This document shows, piece by piece, positions 27,405-35,746 of a stretch of DNA of 35,746 bases (its first letter is position 1; each line of letters begins with the position of its first letter). The notes beneath the pieces are model-generated. The model ran no database searches, had not been told where the DNA came from, and worked only from the letters and a program-made list of their open reading frames with translations. The position numbers were made by a program, and so were the translations under genes. Source of the DNA: Candidatus Omnitrophota bacterium (lineage in GTDB: Bacteria; Omnitrophota; Omnitrophia; Omnitrophales; Aquincolibacteriaceae); assembly GCA_016196545.1 (NCBI GenBank), contig JACPXM010000026.1, positions 1-35,746 on the forward strand. The letters are read 5' to 3'.

Positions 27405-27788
27405 GGATTTCTCAATCATGAGATAGGATTCAAACTGGGTTTTCCAGTCCAGAATCACGCGAATGCTCAGAAGCGAGGGTTTGTGAATGACGAGGTCTTG
27501 GGGGAAAAGGTGTTTATGCCAACGGAAAAGCACCGAATTGGTGACGGGTTCAATATCCATGGGCGGTGTGCGCAGGGCCGGGCCGTTTTCGGGGACGTAC
27601 TCAAGTACTTCCTTATGAAAGCGCGGGTCTTTTCTCCAGCAGGTTACGACATAGGTTTCTGAAAAATGATGAGGGAAGTGGGAGACATAAAGGTTACTGT
27701 GAATATGTTCCGCGCTGTAGCCGTCACGGCCTGTTTCTTTAAAATTGCGGCAGATAAAAAATTGAAGAAGCTGGATTTCCCCTACCAT
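27399..27788 (-). CDS. Hypothetical protein (129 aa)
   Basis: Intact ORF filling the gap between converging/diverging genes; no family recognised. Confidence 0.6.
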   Translation of the reverse strand: MVGEIQLLQFFICRNFKETGRDGYSAEHIHSNLYVSHFPHHFSETYVVTCWRKDPRFHKEVLEYVPENGPALRTPPMDIEPVTNSVLFRWHKHLFPQDLVIHKPSLLSIRVILDWKTQFESYLMIEKSA

Positions 27789-27811
27789 GAAAGGATATTA
27801 TACTCAAAACC

Positions 27812-28348
27812 ATGAAATTCACACGCCTTGAAATTCCCGATATTATCTTAATCGAGCCCGAGATCAAAAAGGATGTTCGCGGCGCCTTCGCTGAAAATTA
27901 TCGTAAAGACATCTTTGCAAAACAGGGAATAAAGGAAGATTTTATTCAAGACAATTTCAGCATTTCCCGGCCCGGGGTTTTGCGCGGGCTTCATTTTCAG
28001 GCGCCGCCGAGGGCCCAATCCAAACTTGTCCGTGTGACCCACGGCAAGGCCTGGGATGTTGCGGTGGATATCCGCAAAAAATCGAAGACCTACGGCCGGT
28101 TTGTGGCGGAAATTTTAAGTGGTGAAAATCAAAAAATGATTTATATCCCGCCGGGATTTGCCCACGGATTTCTTGTCTTGGCGGGCGAAACGCAGTTTCT
28201 CTACAAAGTCTCCGACTATTATTCCTTGCCGCATGACGGCGGCGTTTTATGGAATGACCCCGACCTTGGTATCCCCTGGCCGAAGCTCGCGCGGGAATAC
28301 CTTTTGTCCGAGAAAGACAGGCAATTGCCCCGCCTGAAGGATTTGTAA
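27812..28348 (+). CDS. rfbC: dTDP-4-dehydrorhamnose 3,5-epimerase family
   Basis: GVLRGLHFQ, KLVRVTHGKAWDVAVDIRKKSKTYG, YIPPGFAHGFLVL. Confidence 0.95.
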   Translation: MKFTRLEIPDIILIEPEIKKDVRGAFAENYRKDIFAKQGIKEDFIQDNFSISRPGVLRGLHFQAPPRAQSKLVRVTHGKAWDVAVDIRKKSKTYGRFVAEILSGENQKMIYIPPGFAHGFLVLAGETQFLYKVSDYYSLPHDGGVLWNDPDLGIPWPKLAREYLLSEKDRQLPRLKDL

Positions 28349-28352
28349 ATTC

Positions 28353-28391
28353 TACCGGTTCCAGGTTGCCGCCGGCAACCTGGAACCGGTA
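28353..28391. repeat. Palindromic element, CCGGTTCCAGGTTGCC family
   Basis: TACCGGTTCCAGGTTGCCG-c-CGGCAACCTGGAACCGGTA, 19-bp perfect arms; same arms as 10395-10447 with the centre base complemented. Confidence 0.97.
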
Positions 28392-28399
28392 AGTTTTGT

Positions 28400-28428
28400 T
28401 TGATTTCGAACGATCGTTCGATTATAAT
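28400..28428 (+). promoter_or_regulatory. Promoter TTGATT-N17-TATAAT with SOS box CGAACGATCGTTCG (28407-28420) in the spacer
   Basis: 14-bp perfect palindrome matching CGAAC-N4-GTTCG. Confidence 0.85.
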
Positions 28429-28434
28429 TCGCTC

Positions 28435-29025
28435 ATGCCTAAGCGAATTGATTTTCAAGCGGTCATCGCAAAACTCCGTTCTTTTTATGCAAAGCGGCGG
28501 CGCCTGCCGAGTTTTTCAGAGCTTCAGGAACTTCTGGATTATCGCTCAAAAGGGAGTGTCTCTGCGCTCGTGGGGCATCTCCTCCGCCGTGGCATTGTCC
28601 GCCGTGACACGACAACAGGACGCCTCCTTCCCACGCTGCTTCTGGAACCGCATTTAAAAGTTCTCGGCACCATTCAGGCGGGATTTCCCTCGCCCGCCGA
28701 AGAGGAGCTCCTCGATACGCTTTCCCTGGATGAATTTCTCATCCGCAAACCCGAGGCGAGTTTTCTTGTCAAAGTGACGGGAGATTCCATGATTGAGGCA
28801 GGCATTTGCCCCGGGGACCTTGTGATTGTGGAGCGCGGCCGCGATCCTAAACCGGGCCATATCGTGATTGCGGAAGTCGACGGGGAATGGACGATGAAAT
28901 ACTATGAAAAAAGAAAAGGACAGATTGTGCTGAGGGCCGCGAACAAAAAATACCCCTTAATTTTTCCGAAGCAAGAATTAAAGATAGGAGGAATCGTAAT
29001 CGCCAATGTCAGAAAATATGAATAA
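28435..29025 (+). CDS. lexA: LexA/UmuD-like self-cleaving repressor (wHTH + S24 peptidase)
   Basis: N-terminal HTH (LPSFSELQELLDYRSKGSVSALVGHLLRRGIV), AG cleavage site IQAGFPSPAEEE, catalytic TGDSMIEAGICPGD, Lys region WTMKYYEKRKGQIVL. Confidence 0.9.
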   Translation: MPKRIDFQAVIAKLRSFYAKRRRLPSFSELQELLDYRSKGSVSALVGHLLRRGIVRRDTTTGRLLPTLLLEPHLKVLGTIQAGFPSPAEEELLDTLSLDEFLIRKPEASFLVKVTGDSMIEAGICPGDLVIVERGRDPKPGHIVIAEVDGEWTMKYYEKRKGQIVLRAANKKYPLIFPKQELKIGGIVIANVRKYE

Positions 29026-29050
29026 GAAAATGCAAAAAACTTTTTGATCT

Positions 29051-30337
29051 ATGACTTCTTCATTTATTCACGTTGATTGCGACGCGTTTTTCGCCTCCGT
29101 CGAACAGGCCCTTCATCCCGAGCTTCGCGGCAAGCCTGTTGTTACGGGAAAGGAGCGGGGGATTATTGCCTGCGCCAGTTATGAGGCAAAGGCGCTTGGC
29201 GTGCGCCGTCCCATGGCGCTTTTTGAGGCCCGTAAGATTTGTCCCCAGCTTATCTGCCTTCCCAGCGATTACGAATCCTACAGCCTTTTTTCCCGCCGCC
29301 TGTTTCATATCATCCGCCGCTTTACACCCATCGTGGAAGAATATTCCATCGACGAGGCCTTTGCTGAACTCTCAGGTCTCAGACGGCTCTTTCACTGCGG
29401 CTATGCGGAAATTGCCTGGCAGATCAAACAGGCCATTCAAAAGGAATTGGGCATCACGGTTTCGGTGGGCCTGAGCCTTTCCAAATCGCTTGCCAAAATC
29501 GCGTCCAAAGAAAAAAAACCTGATGGTTTTACGGTGGTAAAAGGCCAGGATTTGGAATCCTTTATTTCTAAAATCCCTTTGGAGAGGGTTTGCGGTTTTG
29601 GGCCTAATTCCGTGGCGCTTTTGGAAAAACAGGGGCTTCGTTCGGTGCTCGATTATACCCGGCGTCCCGAGCCCTGGGCAAAAAAAATGCTTGGGAAGGT
29701 GGGCGTTGAGCTTTGGCATGAATTGCGGGGCGAACCGGTTTATGGCTTTATGACCGAACCCAAAGAAGATTATCTTTCCCTCAGCAAGACCAAAACTTTT
29801 ACGCCGCCTTCTTCGGAAAAGCCTTATGTGAAGGCGCAGCTTCTGCGCAATCTTGAATCTGCATTTATCAAATTGCGCCGTCACAAACTGCGCGCCCGCG
29901 GTCTTTCGGTTTTTTTGAGGACGCAGGAATTCCGTTCCTGGGGGATGGAAGCCCAGTTGGATCGCGCAACGCGCTCGACGCTTGAGGCCGTGCGGCTTGC
30001 CGAGGAATTGTTCGAAAAGGTGTTCCGGCCCGGAATATTTTACCGGCTGACGGGCGTGGTGCTTTCCAAAATCGAAAGCGACGACGCCGAAATTCAATAT
30101 TCCCTTTTCGAGGATGTGGCAAAAATAAAATCCCTGCGCGCTATCGATGAGGCGATTGACAGCGTGAACGCATTTTACGGCAAACATACCTTGCATTTGG
30201 GTTCGACCTTGTGGCTGGGCCGGCGCCGTCAGCACTTGGCCGCGCGCGGGGATTTAGCCCGGCGCAAACTCGAACTGCTTCCAGGCGAAACCTTCCGTCA
30301 GCGGCTCTCAATTCCGATGTGGGATATTCGACTGTAG
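29051..30337 (+). CDS. dinB: Y-family DNA polymerase (DinB/UmuC)
   Basis: FIHVDCDAFFASVEQ, EYSIDEAFAEL, SVGLSLSKSLAKIASKEKKPDG. Confidence 0.94.
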   Translation: MTSSFIHVDCDAFFASVEQALHPELRGKPVVTGKERGIIACASYEAKALGVRRPMALFEARKICPQLICLPSDYESYSLFSRRLFHIIRRFTPIVEEYSIDEAFAELSGLRRLFHCGYAEIAWQIKQAIQKELGITVSVGLSLSKSLAKIASKEKKPDGFTVVKGQDLESFISKIPLERVCGFGPNSVALLEKQGLRSVLDYTRRPEPWAKKMLGKVGVELWHELRGEPVYGFMTEPKEDYLSLSKTKTFTPPSSEKPYVKAQLLRNLESAFIKLRRHKLRARGLSVFLRTQEFRSWGMEAQLDRATRSTLEAVRLAEELFEKVFRPGIFYRLTGVVLSKIESDDAEIQYSLFEDVAKIKSLRAIDEAIDSVNAFYGKHTLHLGSTLWLGRRRQHLAARGDLARRKLELLPGETFRQRLSIPMWDIRL

Positions 30338-30400
30338 ATTCCCTCACCCTAACCCTCTCCCCGAGGGAGAGGGAATTGCGCAGGCTTAAAGTGAGGGGGA
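30338..30400. repeat. Nested palindrome of the CCCTCACCCTAACCCTCTCCCC family between convergent dinB and aminotransferase
   Basis: CCCTCTCCC-cga-GGGAGAGGG (30353-30373) inside CCCTCAC...GTGAGGG. Confidence 0.9.
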
Positions 30401-31570
30401 AAGAATTCGTTTGATGCCATTTTTAAATATATTCGTAGGCGGTAAAAGGCTTAGCACGATAAAGCTTCCTTCCTCAAAATCAAAAAGATAGCCCGGATGC
30501 GTCAGGACATGCGCCTTTTCAAGAAACAAAAGCGCCCATCCTTCATCCGTGCGGGAAGGGGGGAATTCCACCACCGTATTCCAGCCTCCCTCCGGCGGGT
30601 AGAGTTTAACGTCCTTCCGATTTCGAAGCGCCTGCTCGAGGCTTTTAAGATTTTTTTCAAGCCTTTGGCGGATTTCATCCTGAATCGCCTTTTTGAGTCC
30701 GAGCCAAACGGGGAGTGCGTTTTGCGAGGGCGTGCTGGCTGAAAGGTAAGTATCTGAAATAATTTCGAGGCGCCGCGCGGCCTCCAAGGCCTGCTTTTCT
30801 GGGCCCGTCACGATAATCCAGGCGAGTTTCATTTGCGGCAGGCCGAGGCTTTTTGAAATACCGCCCAAGGTGAAGGTGAGCACTTCGTGGTTCGAGGCAA
30901 AGCTAACCCTCTCCCCAAAGGGGGGAGGACTAGGGGGCGGGGGGAAATCAAAATCTAAGAACACTTCGTCGGCAATGATCGCAAGCGTTTGCGCTTGAGC
31001 GAATTCGTTTAACATTTTTCTTTCTGCCTCTTTGACATAATTTCCCGTGGGATTATTGGGATTGACCGTGAGGAGTGCGCGTACGGCGGGCCCCGTCATG
31101 GCGGTGAGATGCGGTGAAATTTCCCACGCCTCCTTTTTCCAGACAAGCGGATAGCGGCGCAGTTTTACATCATTCATCGGGGCAAGAAAATCCAGCAAGG
31201 GATAGCTCGGCTGCGGTGCAAGCAGAAGCTCACCGGGTTCCAGGAGCAGCCGAAAGAGAAACGTGTAGGCCTCGCTCGTGTTTGCCACAAGAAAAATCTG
31301 CTCCGGTTGGAGCGTTATCCCTTGGCTTGCGTAGTTTTGTGCGACGGCTTTGCGCGCTTCCATAAGACCGCGCGGATGGGGGTCATAAACTAAATTCTGG
31401 GAATGAAGCAGCTCCTCAAGCAAAAGGCCTTGAAGGTATTGAAAGGCGCATCGTGTGGGATTGGATTCCGTTAAATTAAAAATCTCAACGCCCTGAGCTT
31501 TTAAATGCAAATAGTTTTCGGTCAGGGGATTGGCTTCATTTGACCACGCGGACCGCTGGCTGAATCGCAT
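30386..31570 (-). CDS. PLP-dependent aminotransferase class I/II
   Basis: NPNNPTGNYV, IIADEVFLDF, TFTLGGISKSLGLPQMKLAWI. Confidence 0.92.
   Translation of the reverse strand: MRFSQRSAWSNEANPLTENYLHLKAQGVEIFNLTESNPTRCAFQYLQGLLLEELLHSQNLVYDPHPRGLMEARKAVAQNYASQGITLQPEQIFLVANTSEAYTFLFRLLLEPGELLLAPQPSYPLLDFLAPMNDVKLRRYPLVWKKEAWEISPHLTAMTGPAVRALLTVNPNNPTGNYVKEAERKMLNEFAQAQTLAIIADEVFLDFDFPPPPSPPPFGERVSFASNHEVLTFTLGGISKSLGLPQMKLAWIIVTGPEKQALEAARRLEIISDTYLSASTPSQNALPVWLGLKKAIQDEIRQRLEKNLKSLEQALRNRKDVKLYPPEGGWNTVVEFPPSRTDEGWALLFLEKAHVLTHPGYLFDFEEGSFIVLSLLPPTNIFKNGIKRILSPSL
30903..30945. repeat. CCCTCTCCCC-family palindrome, in-frame in the aminotransferase
   Basis: CCCTCTCCCCaaaGGGGGGAGG...; encodes PPPPSPPPFGERV on the minus strand. 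Confidence 0.75.
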
Positions 31571-31630
31571 GAGAAATCCTTTGATCTTTATTTAATCTTG
31601 AGTATATTAAGGGCTTTCCAAAGTAATGCC

Positions 31631-33037
31631 ATGAAAAATATTAAAACTCCCTTAATCTTTCTTTCGATCCTTTCGGTGGTTGGCATTCTTTCACAGGCCT
31701 CCGGGTTTTCCTTTAAGCAAATTGTCTCGACGCTTGTTTTTCTCACCGTGCTTTGCGGAACGCTTTTTTACTGGAAATTTCGTCTCGCCTTTGCCTGTGC
31801 CGGCATCGCAATCCTTTTGGCCCTGGGACTCATGGATGTTTCCCACATGATTGAGTATGCGAGCCTCGATATCATCCTTTTTCTCGTGGGCATGATGACC
31901 ATTGTCGGATTTTTAGAAGAACGGCATTTCTTTGAGTACCTGGTGGCCAAGGTCGTGGACACTATCGGAGAACGGGCACAGCTGCTCATGGCCGTCTTGA
32001 TGACGCTTTCCACTTTTTTTGCCGCGCTTGTCGACGAGGTTACTTCCATCCTTTTTATGATGGCGACGATGCTTCATATTACGAAACGATATAAGGTCAA
32101 TCCCATCCCGTTTGTCCTCATGATTGTCTTTTGCACTAATATCGGAAGTGCCGCGACAGCAGTCGGAAATCCCATTGGAGTCATGATTGCGCTCCGGGCG
32201 AAACTTTCCTTTATGGACTTCCTGCGTTGGGCGGCCCCGGTTTCTTTATTGTGTCTGGTTGTCACGATTGCGATTTGTTTCGTCCTTTTTAAAAAACCGA
32301 TGGAAGAGCTCAATCAAAAAATGAAAAAAATGCGCGGGGATATGGAGGAGCTCAAGCACGTCCATTACAAAAAAAGCGACATCCGTCTTTGCTGGATTTT
32401 ATTCCTTTCGACGATTGCCTGTCTTGTCCTGCATCATAATATCGAACACGCGCTGCATCTTGAGAAAAATACGCTCCTTATCGGCACGGCGCTTTTCTTC
32501 GGGGCCGTTGCCATCCTGCTGACGGGCGACAATGCCCGCGAATTTTTTATGCGGCGTGTCGATTGGTGGACGCTGACCTTTTTCCTGATGCTTTTTGCCT
32601 CGGTGGGGACCTTAAAATATGTCGGCGTTACGGAGCGCGTTGCTCAGGGGATGATTCAAGTGGCGGGTGAGGGAAATGTTTTCCTTTTAAATATTTTTAC
32701 GGCCGCGATTTGCCTTCTGACCGCATTCATGGATAACGTGCTTGCGGTCGCGACCTTTATCCCGATTCTTTCGGATATCGAAAAAATCGGGATTTACATT
32801 TATCCCTTCTGGTGGGCCATGCTTTTCGGCGGGACGATGTATGGGAATGCTACCGTGATTGGTTCCACGGCCAACATTGTCGCCATGGGCCTTCTCGAAA
32901 AAGAAGGGGATAAACCTATTAGTTTTATGGAGTGGTTGAAGCCTGGGGTTCTTGTTTCCACCGTAACGATTCTACTCGCCATGACGGCGCTCTACCTGCA
33001 ATTCCCTCTGATGCCTGGCGCCCCCGCCCAGTTTTAG
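31631..33037 (+). CDS. Ion transporter-superfamily permease (ArsB/NhaD/SLC13-like)
   Basis: About 11 TM segments; FCTNIGSAATAVGNPIGVMIA and GNATVIGSTANIVAMGL repeats. ATG at 31631 preferred over the TTG at 31598. Confidence 0.85.
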   Translation: MKNIKTPLIFLSILSVVGILSQASGFSFKQIVSTLVFLTVLCGTLFYWKFRLAFACAGIAILLALGLMDVSHMIEYASLDIILFLVGMMTIVGFLEERHFFEYLVAKVVDTIGERAQLLMAVLMTLSTFFAALVDEVTSILFMMATMLHITKRYKVNPIPFVLMIVFCTNIGSAATAVGNPIGVMIALRAKLSFMDFLRWAAPVSLLCLVVTIAICFVLFKKPMEELNQKMKKMRGDMEELKHVHYKKSDIRLCWILFLSTIACLVLHHNIEHALHLEKNTLLIGTALFFGAVAILLTGDNAREFFMRRVDWWTLTFFLMLFASVGTLKYVGVTERVAQGMIQVAGEGNVFLLNIFTAAICLLTAFMDNVLAVATFIPILSDIEKIGIYIYPFWWAMLFGGTMYGNATVIGSTANIVAMGLLEKEGDKPISFMEWLKPGVLVSTVTILLAMTALYLQFPLMPGAPAQF

Positions 33038-33127
33038 CTGCTCTAAAAAAACAGGCGGCGCAGCAATTGCTACGCCTTAATCGATTCAAGACGAAACTGG
33101 CAAGAAACACCCTCATGGCGGGGAAAT

Positions 33128-33211
33128 TGGGGAGTGAAGGATTCGAACCTTCGAAGGCGTTAAGCCAACAGATTTACAGTCTGTCCCCTTTGGCCGCTTG
33201 GGTAACTCCCC
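33128..33211 (-). tRNA. tRNA-Tyr (GTA)
   Basis: 84 nt, acceptor GGGGAGT/ACTCCCC, anticodon loop CTGTAAA, long variable arm, GGTTCGAATCC T-arm. Confidence 0.95.
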
Positions 33212-33283
33212 GCTAAAAAAACTCAAAAAACAATTATCAAAAAGATTCTTTTTAAATTTTTACTTTTTCCTTCCGGTTTATTT

Positions 33284-33355
33284 AGCTGGCGGTCCGATTT
33301 GAACGGACGACCCGCTGTTTACAAAACAGCCGCTCTACCACTGAGCTACGCCAGC
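33284..33355 (-). tRNA. tRNA-Thr (TGT)
   Basis: 72 nt, acceptor GCTGGCG/CGCCAGC, anticodon stem GCTGT/ACAGC with loop TTTGTAA. Confidence 0.94.
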
Positions 33356-33423
33356 AAACTTTAGATTGTCCGCTAAAGCTTCATTGCGGCAACACTAATT
33401 TAATAAGCCCACTTATAAGAACC

Positions 33424-33452
33424 GCAGTCCCGCGCAACGGCGCGGGGCTGCG
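33424..33452. repeat. GC-rich hairpin
   Basis: CGCAGtCCCGCGC-aacg-GCGCGGGgCTGCG, one G-T position in the stem. Confidence 0.7.
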
Positions 33453-33622
33453 CCAGCAAATGAGGCCTGAATTCTACCTAATCGAGAGCTAAAAATAAAG
33501 ATAATGATTCTCCCGGCCACTGCGCCACACCCGTCGTATCCTGGAACCTGCAGGGATAAAAAAGTTTCGTAGATGGAAAAAATAATGCTAGTATAAACAC
33601 CCACTGTAACAGGAGGTATGCG

Positions 33623-35746
33623 ATGAAGACATTTTTTCTCGAAACTTTTTCTTCCCGCCCGGAAATGGTCTGGATTCACACGGCCGCCGATTTCTTCGCC
33701 GCATTTTCCTATTATTTATTATGCTTTCTTTTCCTTCGTTTTGTTCATGCCCGAAAGGATTTGACTGCTCGGAAGCGCACGATTTTCATAGGAGTTTTTT
33801 TCTTTTTCGCGGGCACGGTTCATGTTTTTAACCTCTGGGCCCCCTGGTATCCGGTTTATAGCCTTCAACTCCTTGCAAGATTTATCGCTGCAATTTCCGC
33901 ATTGGTGTCTGTTGTTTTTCTCTGGCGCATTCTTCCTAAGGCGCTCTCCCTGCCCGGACCCCGCAAGATTGAAGAGTTGATGGACAGAATTGTCCGAGAA
34001 CAGGAAGCCCAAGAGAAGGCGCATCGGGAAAAAAAGGGTCTGGAAAAGATGCTGGAAGAAAAAAAGGGCGAGCTCCATCAGCGCGAAGAAGCCCTGGAGT
34101 GGGAGAAAAAAGAAAGGCTTTCTACGGAGGGAGCTCTTAGCGAGACGGAAGCCTCCATTCGTTCCTTGGCCGATACGATGGCGACCATCGAGGGGGCCCG
34201 GGATTTTTATACGGCACTTGAGACGACTGTGCGAAAAATCTGCGAGACGGCGGGTTGTGATTACGGAGAAACCTGGATTCCGCGTGCGGACGGAAAGGTC
34301 CTCGAAGGCATGTCGGCCTGGTATCAAAATGCAGATTTTGCGGCCTTATTTCAAATCGTCCGAGAATTAAAATTTCCTCCGAATATGGGCTTGCCGGGGA
34401 GGGCCTGGAGTAGTCGTGGACCCTGTGCGATCGAAGAAATTTCGCAAAACTCGAGTAAAGAATTCTTCGGCATCGAAACGCTTTGGGAGAAAGGGCTGCG
34501 CTCTGCTTTAGCAGTTCCCGTTCTTGTTCGTGAAAAGGTTGTCGCGGTGTTAACCTTCTATTCCCTTTCCTGCCGCCAGAGAATCGATCCCTTTAAGGAT
34601 TGGGTCATGGATGTGGTCAAGTGTCTGGGATCCGTCATTGAGCGGCAACGTTTGGAAGAAAGAATTTCCGATGTTGAAAAACTCATTGAAAGACGCGTGC
34701 AAGAAAAAGTGGAGGTTCTCGAGAAGTCGAATCAGGATCTTGAGCGGGCCATGGCGGAAAGCCGGAAGACGGAAGAATCGGTAAAAAAATCACAAGAAAA
34801 TTTCCAAACCCTTGTAAATTCGATTGAAGGCATTGTCTGGGAATATGACCTTTTAAATGCCCGATACACGTTTGTGAGCCAGCAGACAGAAAAGATTCTG
34901 GGCTATCCGGTGTCGGCTTGGCTTTCGGACCCAACCTTTTGGCAGGATCATGTTCACGGGGCGGACCGAGAAATGGCCATGAGTTTTCGCAAAAAGGCCG
35001 TGCAGGACGGCCAAAATGAACAGCTCGAATACCGAATGGTGAGTATCGAAGGTAAGACGCTCTGGCTGCGGGATATGATGAGCACTGTGGTGGAAGAGGG
35101 AAAGACCGTCAAATTAAGGGGTGTGATGGTGGACATCACAAGCCGCAAGGAAGCCGAAGCCGCGTGGCATGACGAGAGAAACTTTGTCTCTGCCGTTTTG
35201 GACACGGCCAGCGCTTTAGTCATGATTTTAGATACCGAGGGTCGCATTGTCCGGATGAATCTTGCCTGTGAAAAACTCAGTGGTTATAAAGAGCAAGAAA
35301 TAAAAGGAAAATTATTTTGGGATCTGCCTCCCTCCGAAGAGGTTTTGACGGTGAAGTCTGTTTTTCGCCGTCTCCTTGCCGGACAATTCCCCGCAAATTA
35401 TGAAAGCAGTTGGGTGGCCAAAGACGGCACCCACCGGGACATCGCTTGGTCGAATACGCTTCTTAGCGGAAAGGATCGCGCTACGATACACATCATCGCA
35501 ACGGGGGTGGATATCACCAAAAGAAAAGAAATTGAAAAAAAGCTGCATCAGGCGGTAAAAGAGCTCGCGCTCAGCAATCAAGAATTGGACAAATATTCCG
35601 CCCAGATGCAGGAGGCCAATGAGCGGCTCAAAAAGCTGGATGAACTCAAATCGCGTTTTATTTCCGCGGCCTCGCATGAGTTAAAGACCCCTTTGACCTC
35701 TTTAAAAGGGTATGTCGAAATGGTGCTCAATGAAGAGGCCGGGTCC
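33623..35746 (+). CDS. Multi-domain sensor histidine kinase, truncated by window end (ETR1-like TM domain + GAF + two PAS + HisKA)
   Basis: RBS aggagg at 33611-33616; open frame of 708 codons to window end; HisKA SRFISAASHELKTPLTSLKGYVEMVL. Confidence 0.88.
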   Translation, partial: MKTFFLETFSSRPEMVWIHTAADFFAAFSYYLLCFLFLRFVHARKDLTARKRTIFIGVFFFFAGTVHVFNLWAPWYPVYSLQLLARFIAAISALVSVVFLWRILPKALSLPGPRKIEELMDRIVREQEAQEKAHREKKGLEKMLEEKKGELHQREEALEWEKKERLSTEGALSETEASIRSLADTMATIEGARDFYTALETTVRKICETAGCDYGETWIPRADGKVLEGMSAWYQNADFAALFQIVRELKFPPNMGLPGRAWSSRGPCAIEEISQNSSKEFFGIETLWEKGLRSALAVPVLVREKVVAVLTFYSLSCRQRIDPFKDWVMDVVKCLGSVIERQRLEERISDVEKLIERRVQEKVEVLEKSNQDLERAMAESRKTEESVKKSQENFQTLVNSIEGIVWEYDLLNARYTFVSQQTEKILGYPVSAWLSDPTFWQDHVHGADREMAMSFRKKAVQDGQNEQLEYRMVSIEGKTLWLRDMMSTVVEEGKTVKLRGVMVDITSRKEAEAAWHDERNFVSAVLDTASALVMILDTEGRIVRMNLACEKLSGYKEQEIKGKLFWDLPPSEEVLTVKSVFRRLLAGQFPANYESSWVAKDGTHRDIAWSNTLLSGKDRATIHIIATGVDITKRKEIEKKLHQAVKELALSNQELDKYSAQMQEANERLKKLDELKSRFISAASHELKTPLTSLKGYVEMVLNEEAGS

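Noticed and set aside
29372-30235. 287-aa antisense ORF opposite dinB
   Set aside because: No recognisable motifs; fully overlaps the conserved polymerase.
33448-33462. ctgcgccagcaaatg resembles the tRNA-Thr 5' end (ctacgccagcaaact), a possible duplication or att remnant
   Set aside because: Only about 13 of 15 bases, at the 5' rather than 3' tRNA end, and no integrase in view.
1-35746. Transposases, integrases, phage genes or defence systems
   Set aside because: No ORF showed motifs for these; the repeats appear without any local mobilising gene.

Overview
The window reads as a gene-dense, housekeeping-type stretch of a Gram-negative, probably uncultivated bacterium. Gene content hints at Omnitrophota or a relative, but that is only a low-confidence inference. 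In order it contains: a truncated or artefact-flanked SNase-like nuclease; ileS, a GAF histidine kinase/response-regulator pair, traR/dksA-like, lspA, lgt and rluD; a futalosine-type menaquinone cluster (ubiD-ubiA-ubiX-mqnA-mqnC-menG) plus ridA; a CPBP-protease fusion; a secreted Cys-rich repeat protein; a HAMP-GGDEF protein; an exopolysaccharide locus (TPR, beta-barrel, Wza, Wzc, Wzy-like); rfbC; a LexA/UmuD-like repressor with dinB; an aminotransferase; an ArsB/NhaD-like transporter; tRNA-Thr and tRNA-Tyr; and a hybrid sensor kinase cut by the window end. The most unusual signal is a dense population of short palindromic elements from at least six sequence families. Several are inserted in frame within genes: about five clear and two weaker copies in ileS, one in ubiA, one in an aminotransferase. 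Others supply stop codons or C-termini (lgt, aminotransferase, ORF 27399) or sit just upstream of sigma70-like promoters. No transposase is present in the window. Other points of note are a perfect 120-bp palindrome at the window start, a LexA/UmuD-like gene with a Gram-positive-type SOS box inside a leaderless promoter, and an ETR1-like membrane domain lacking the copper-ligand Cys.
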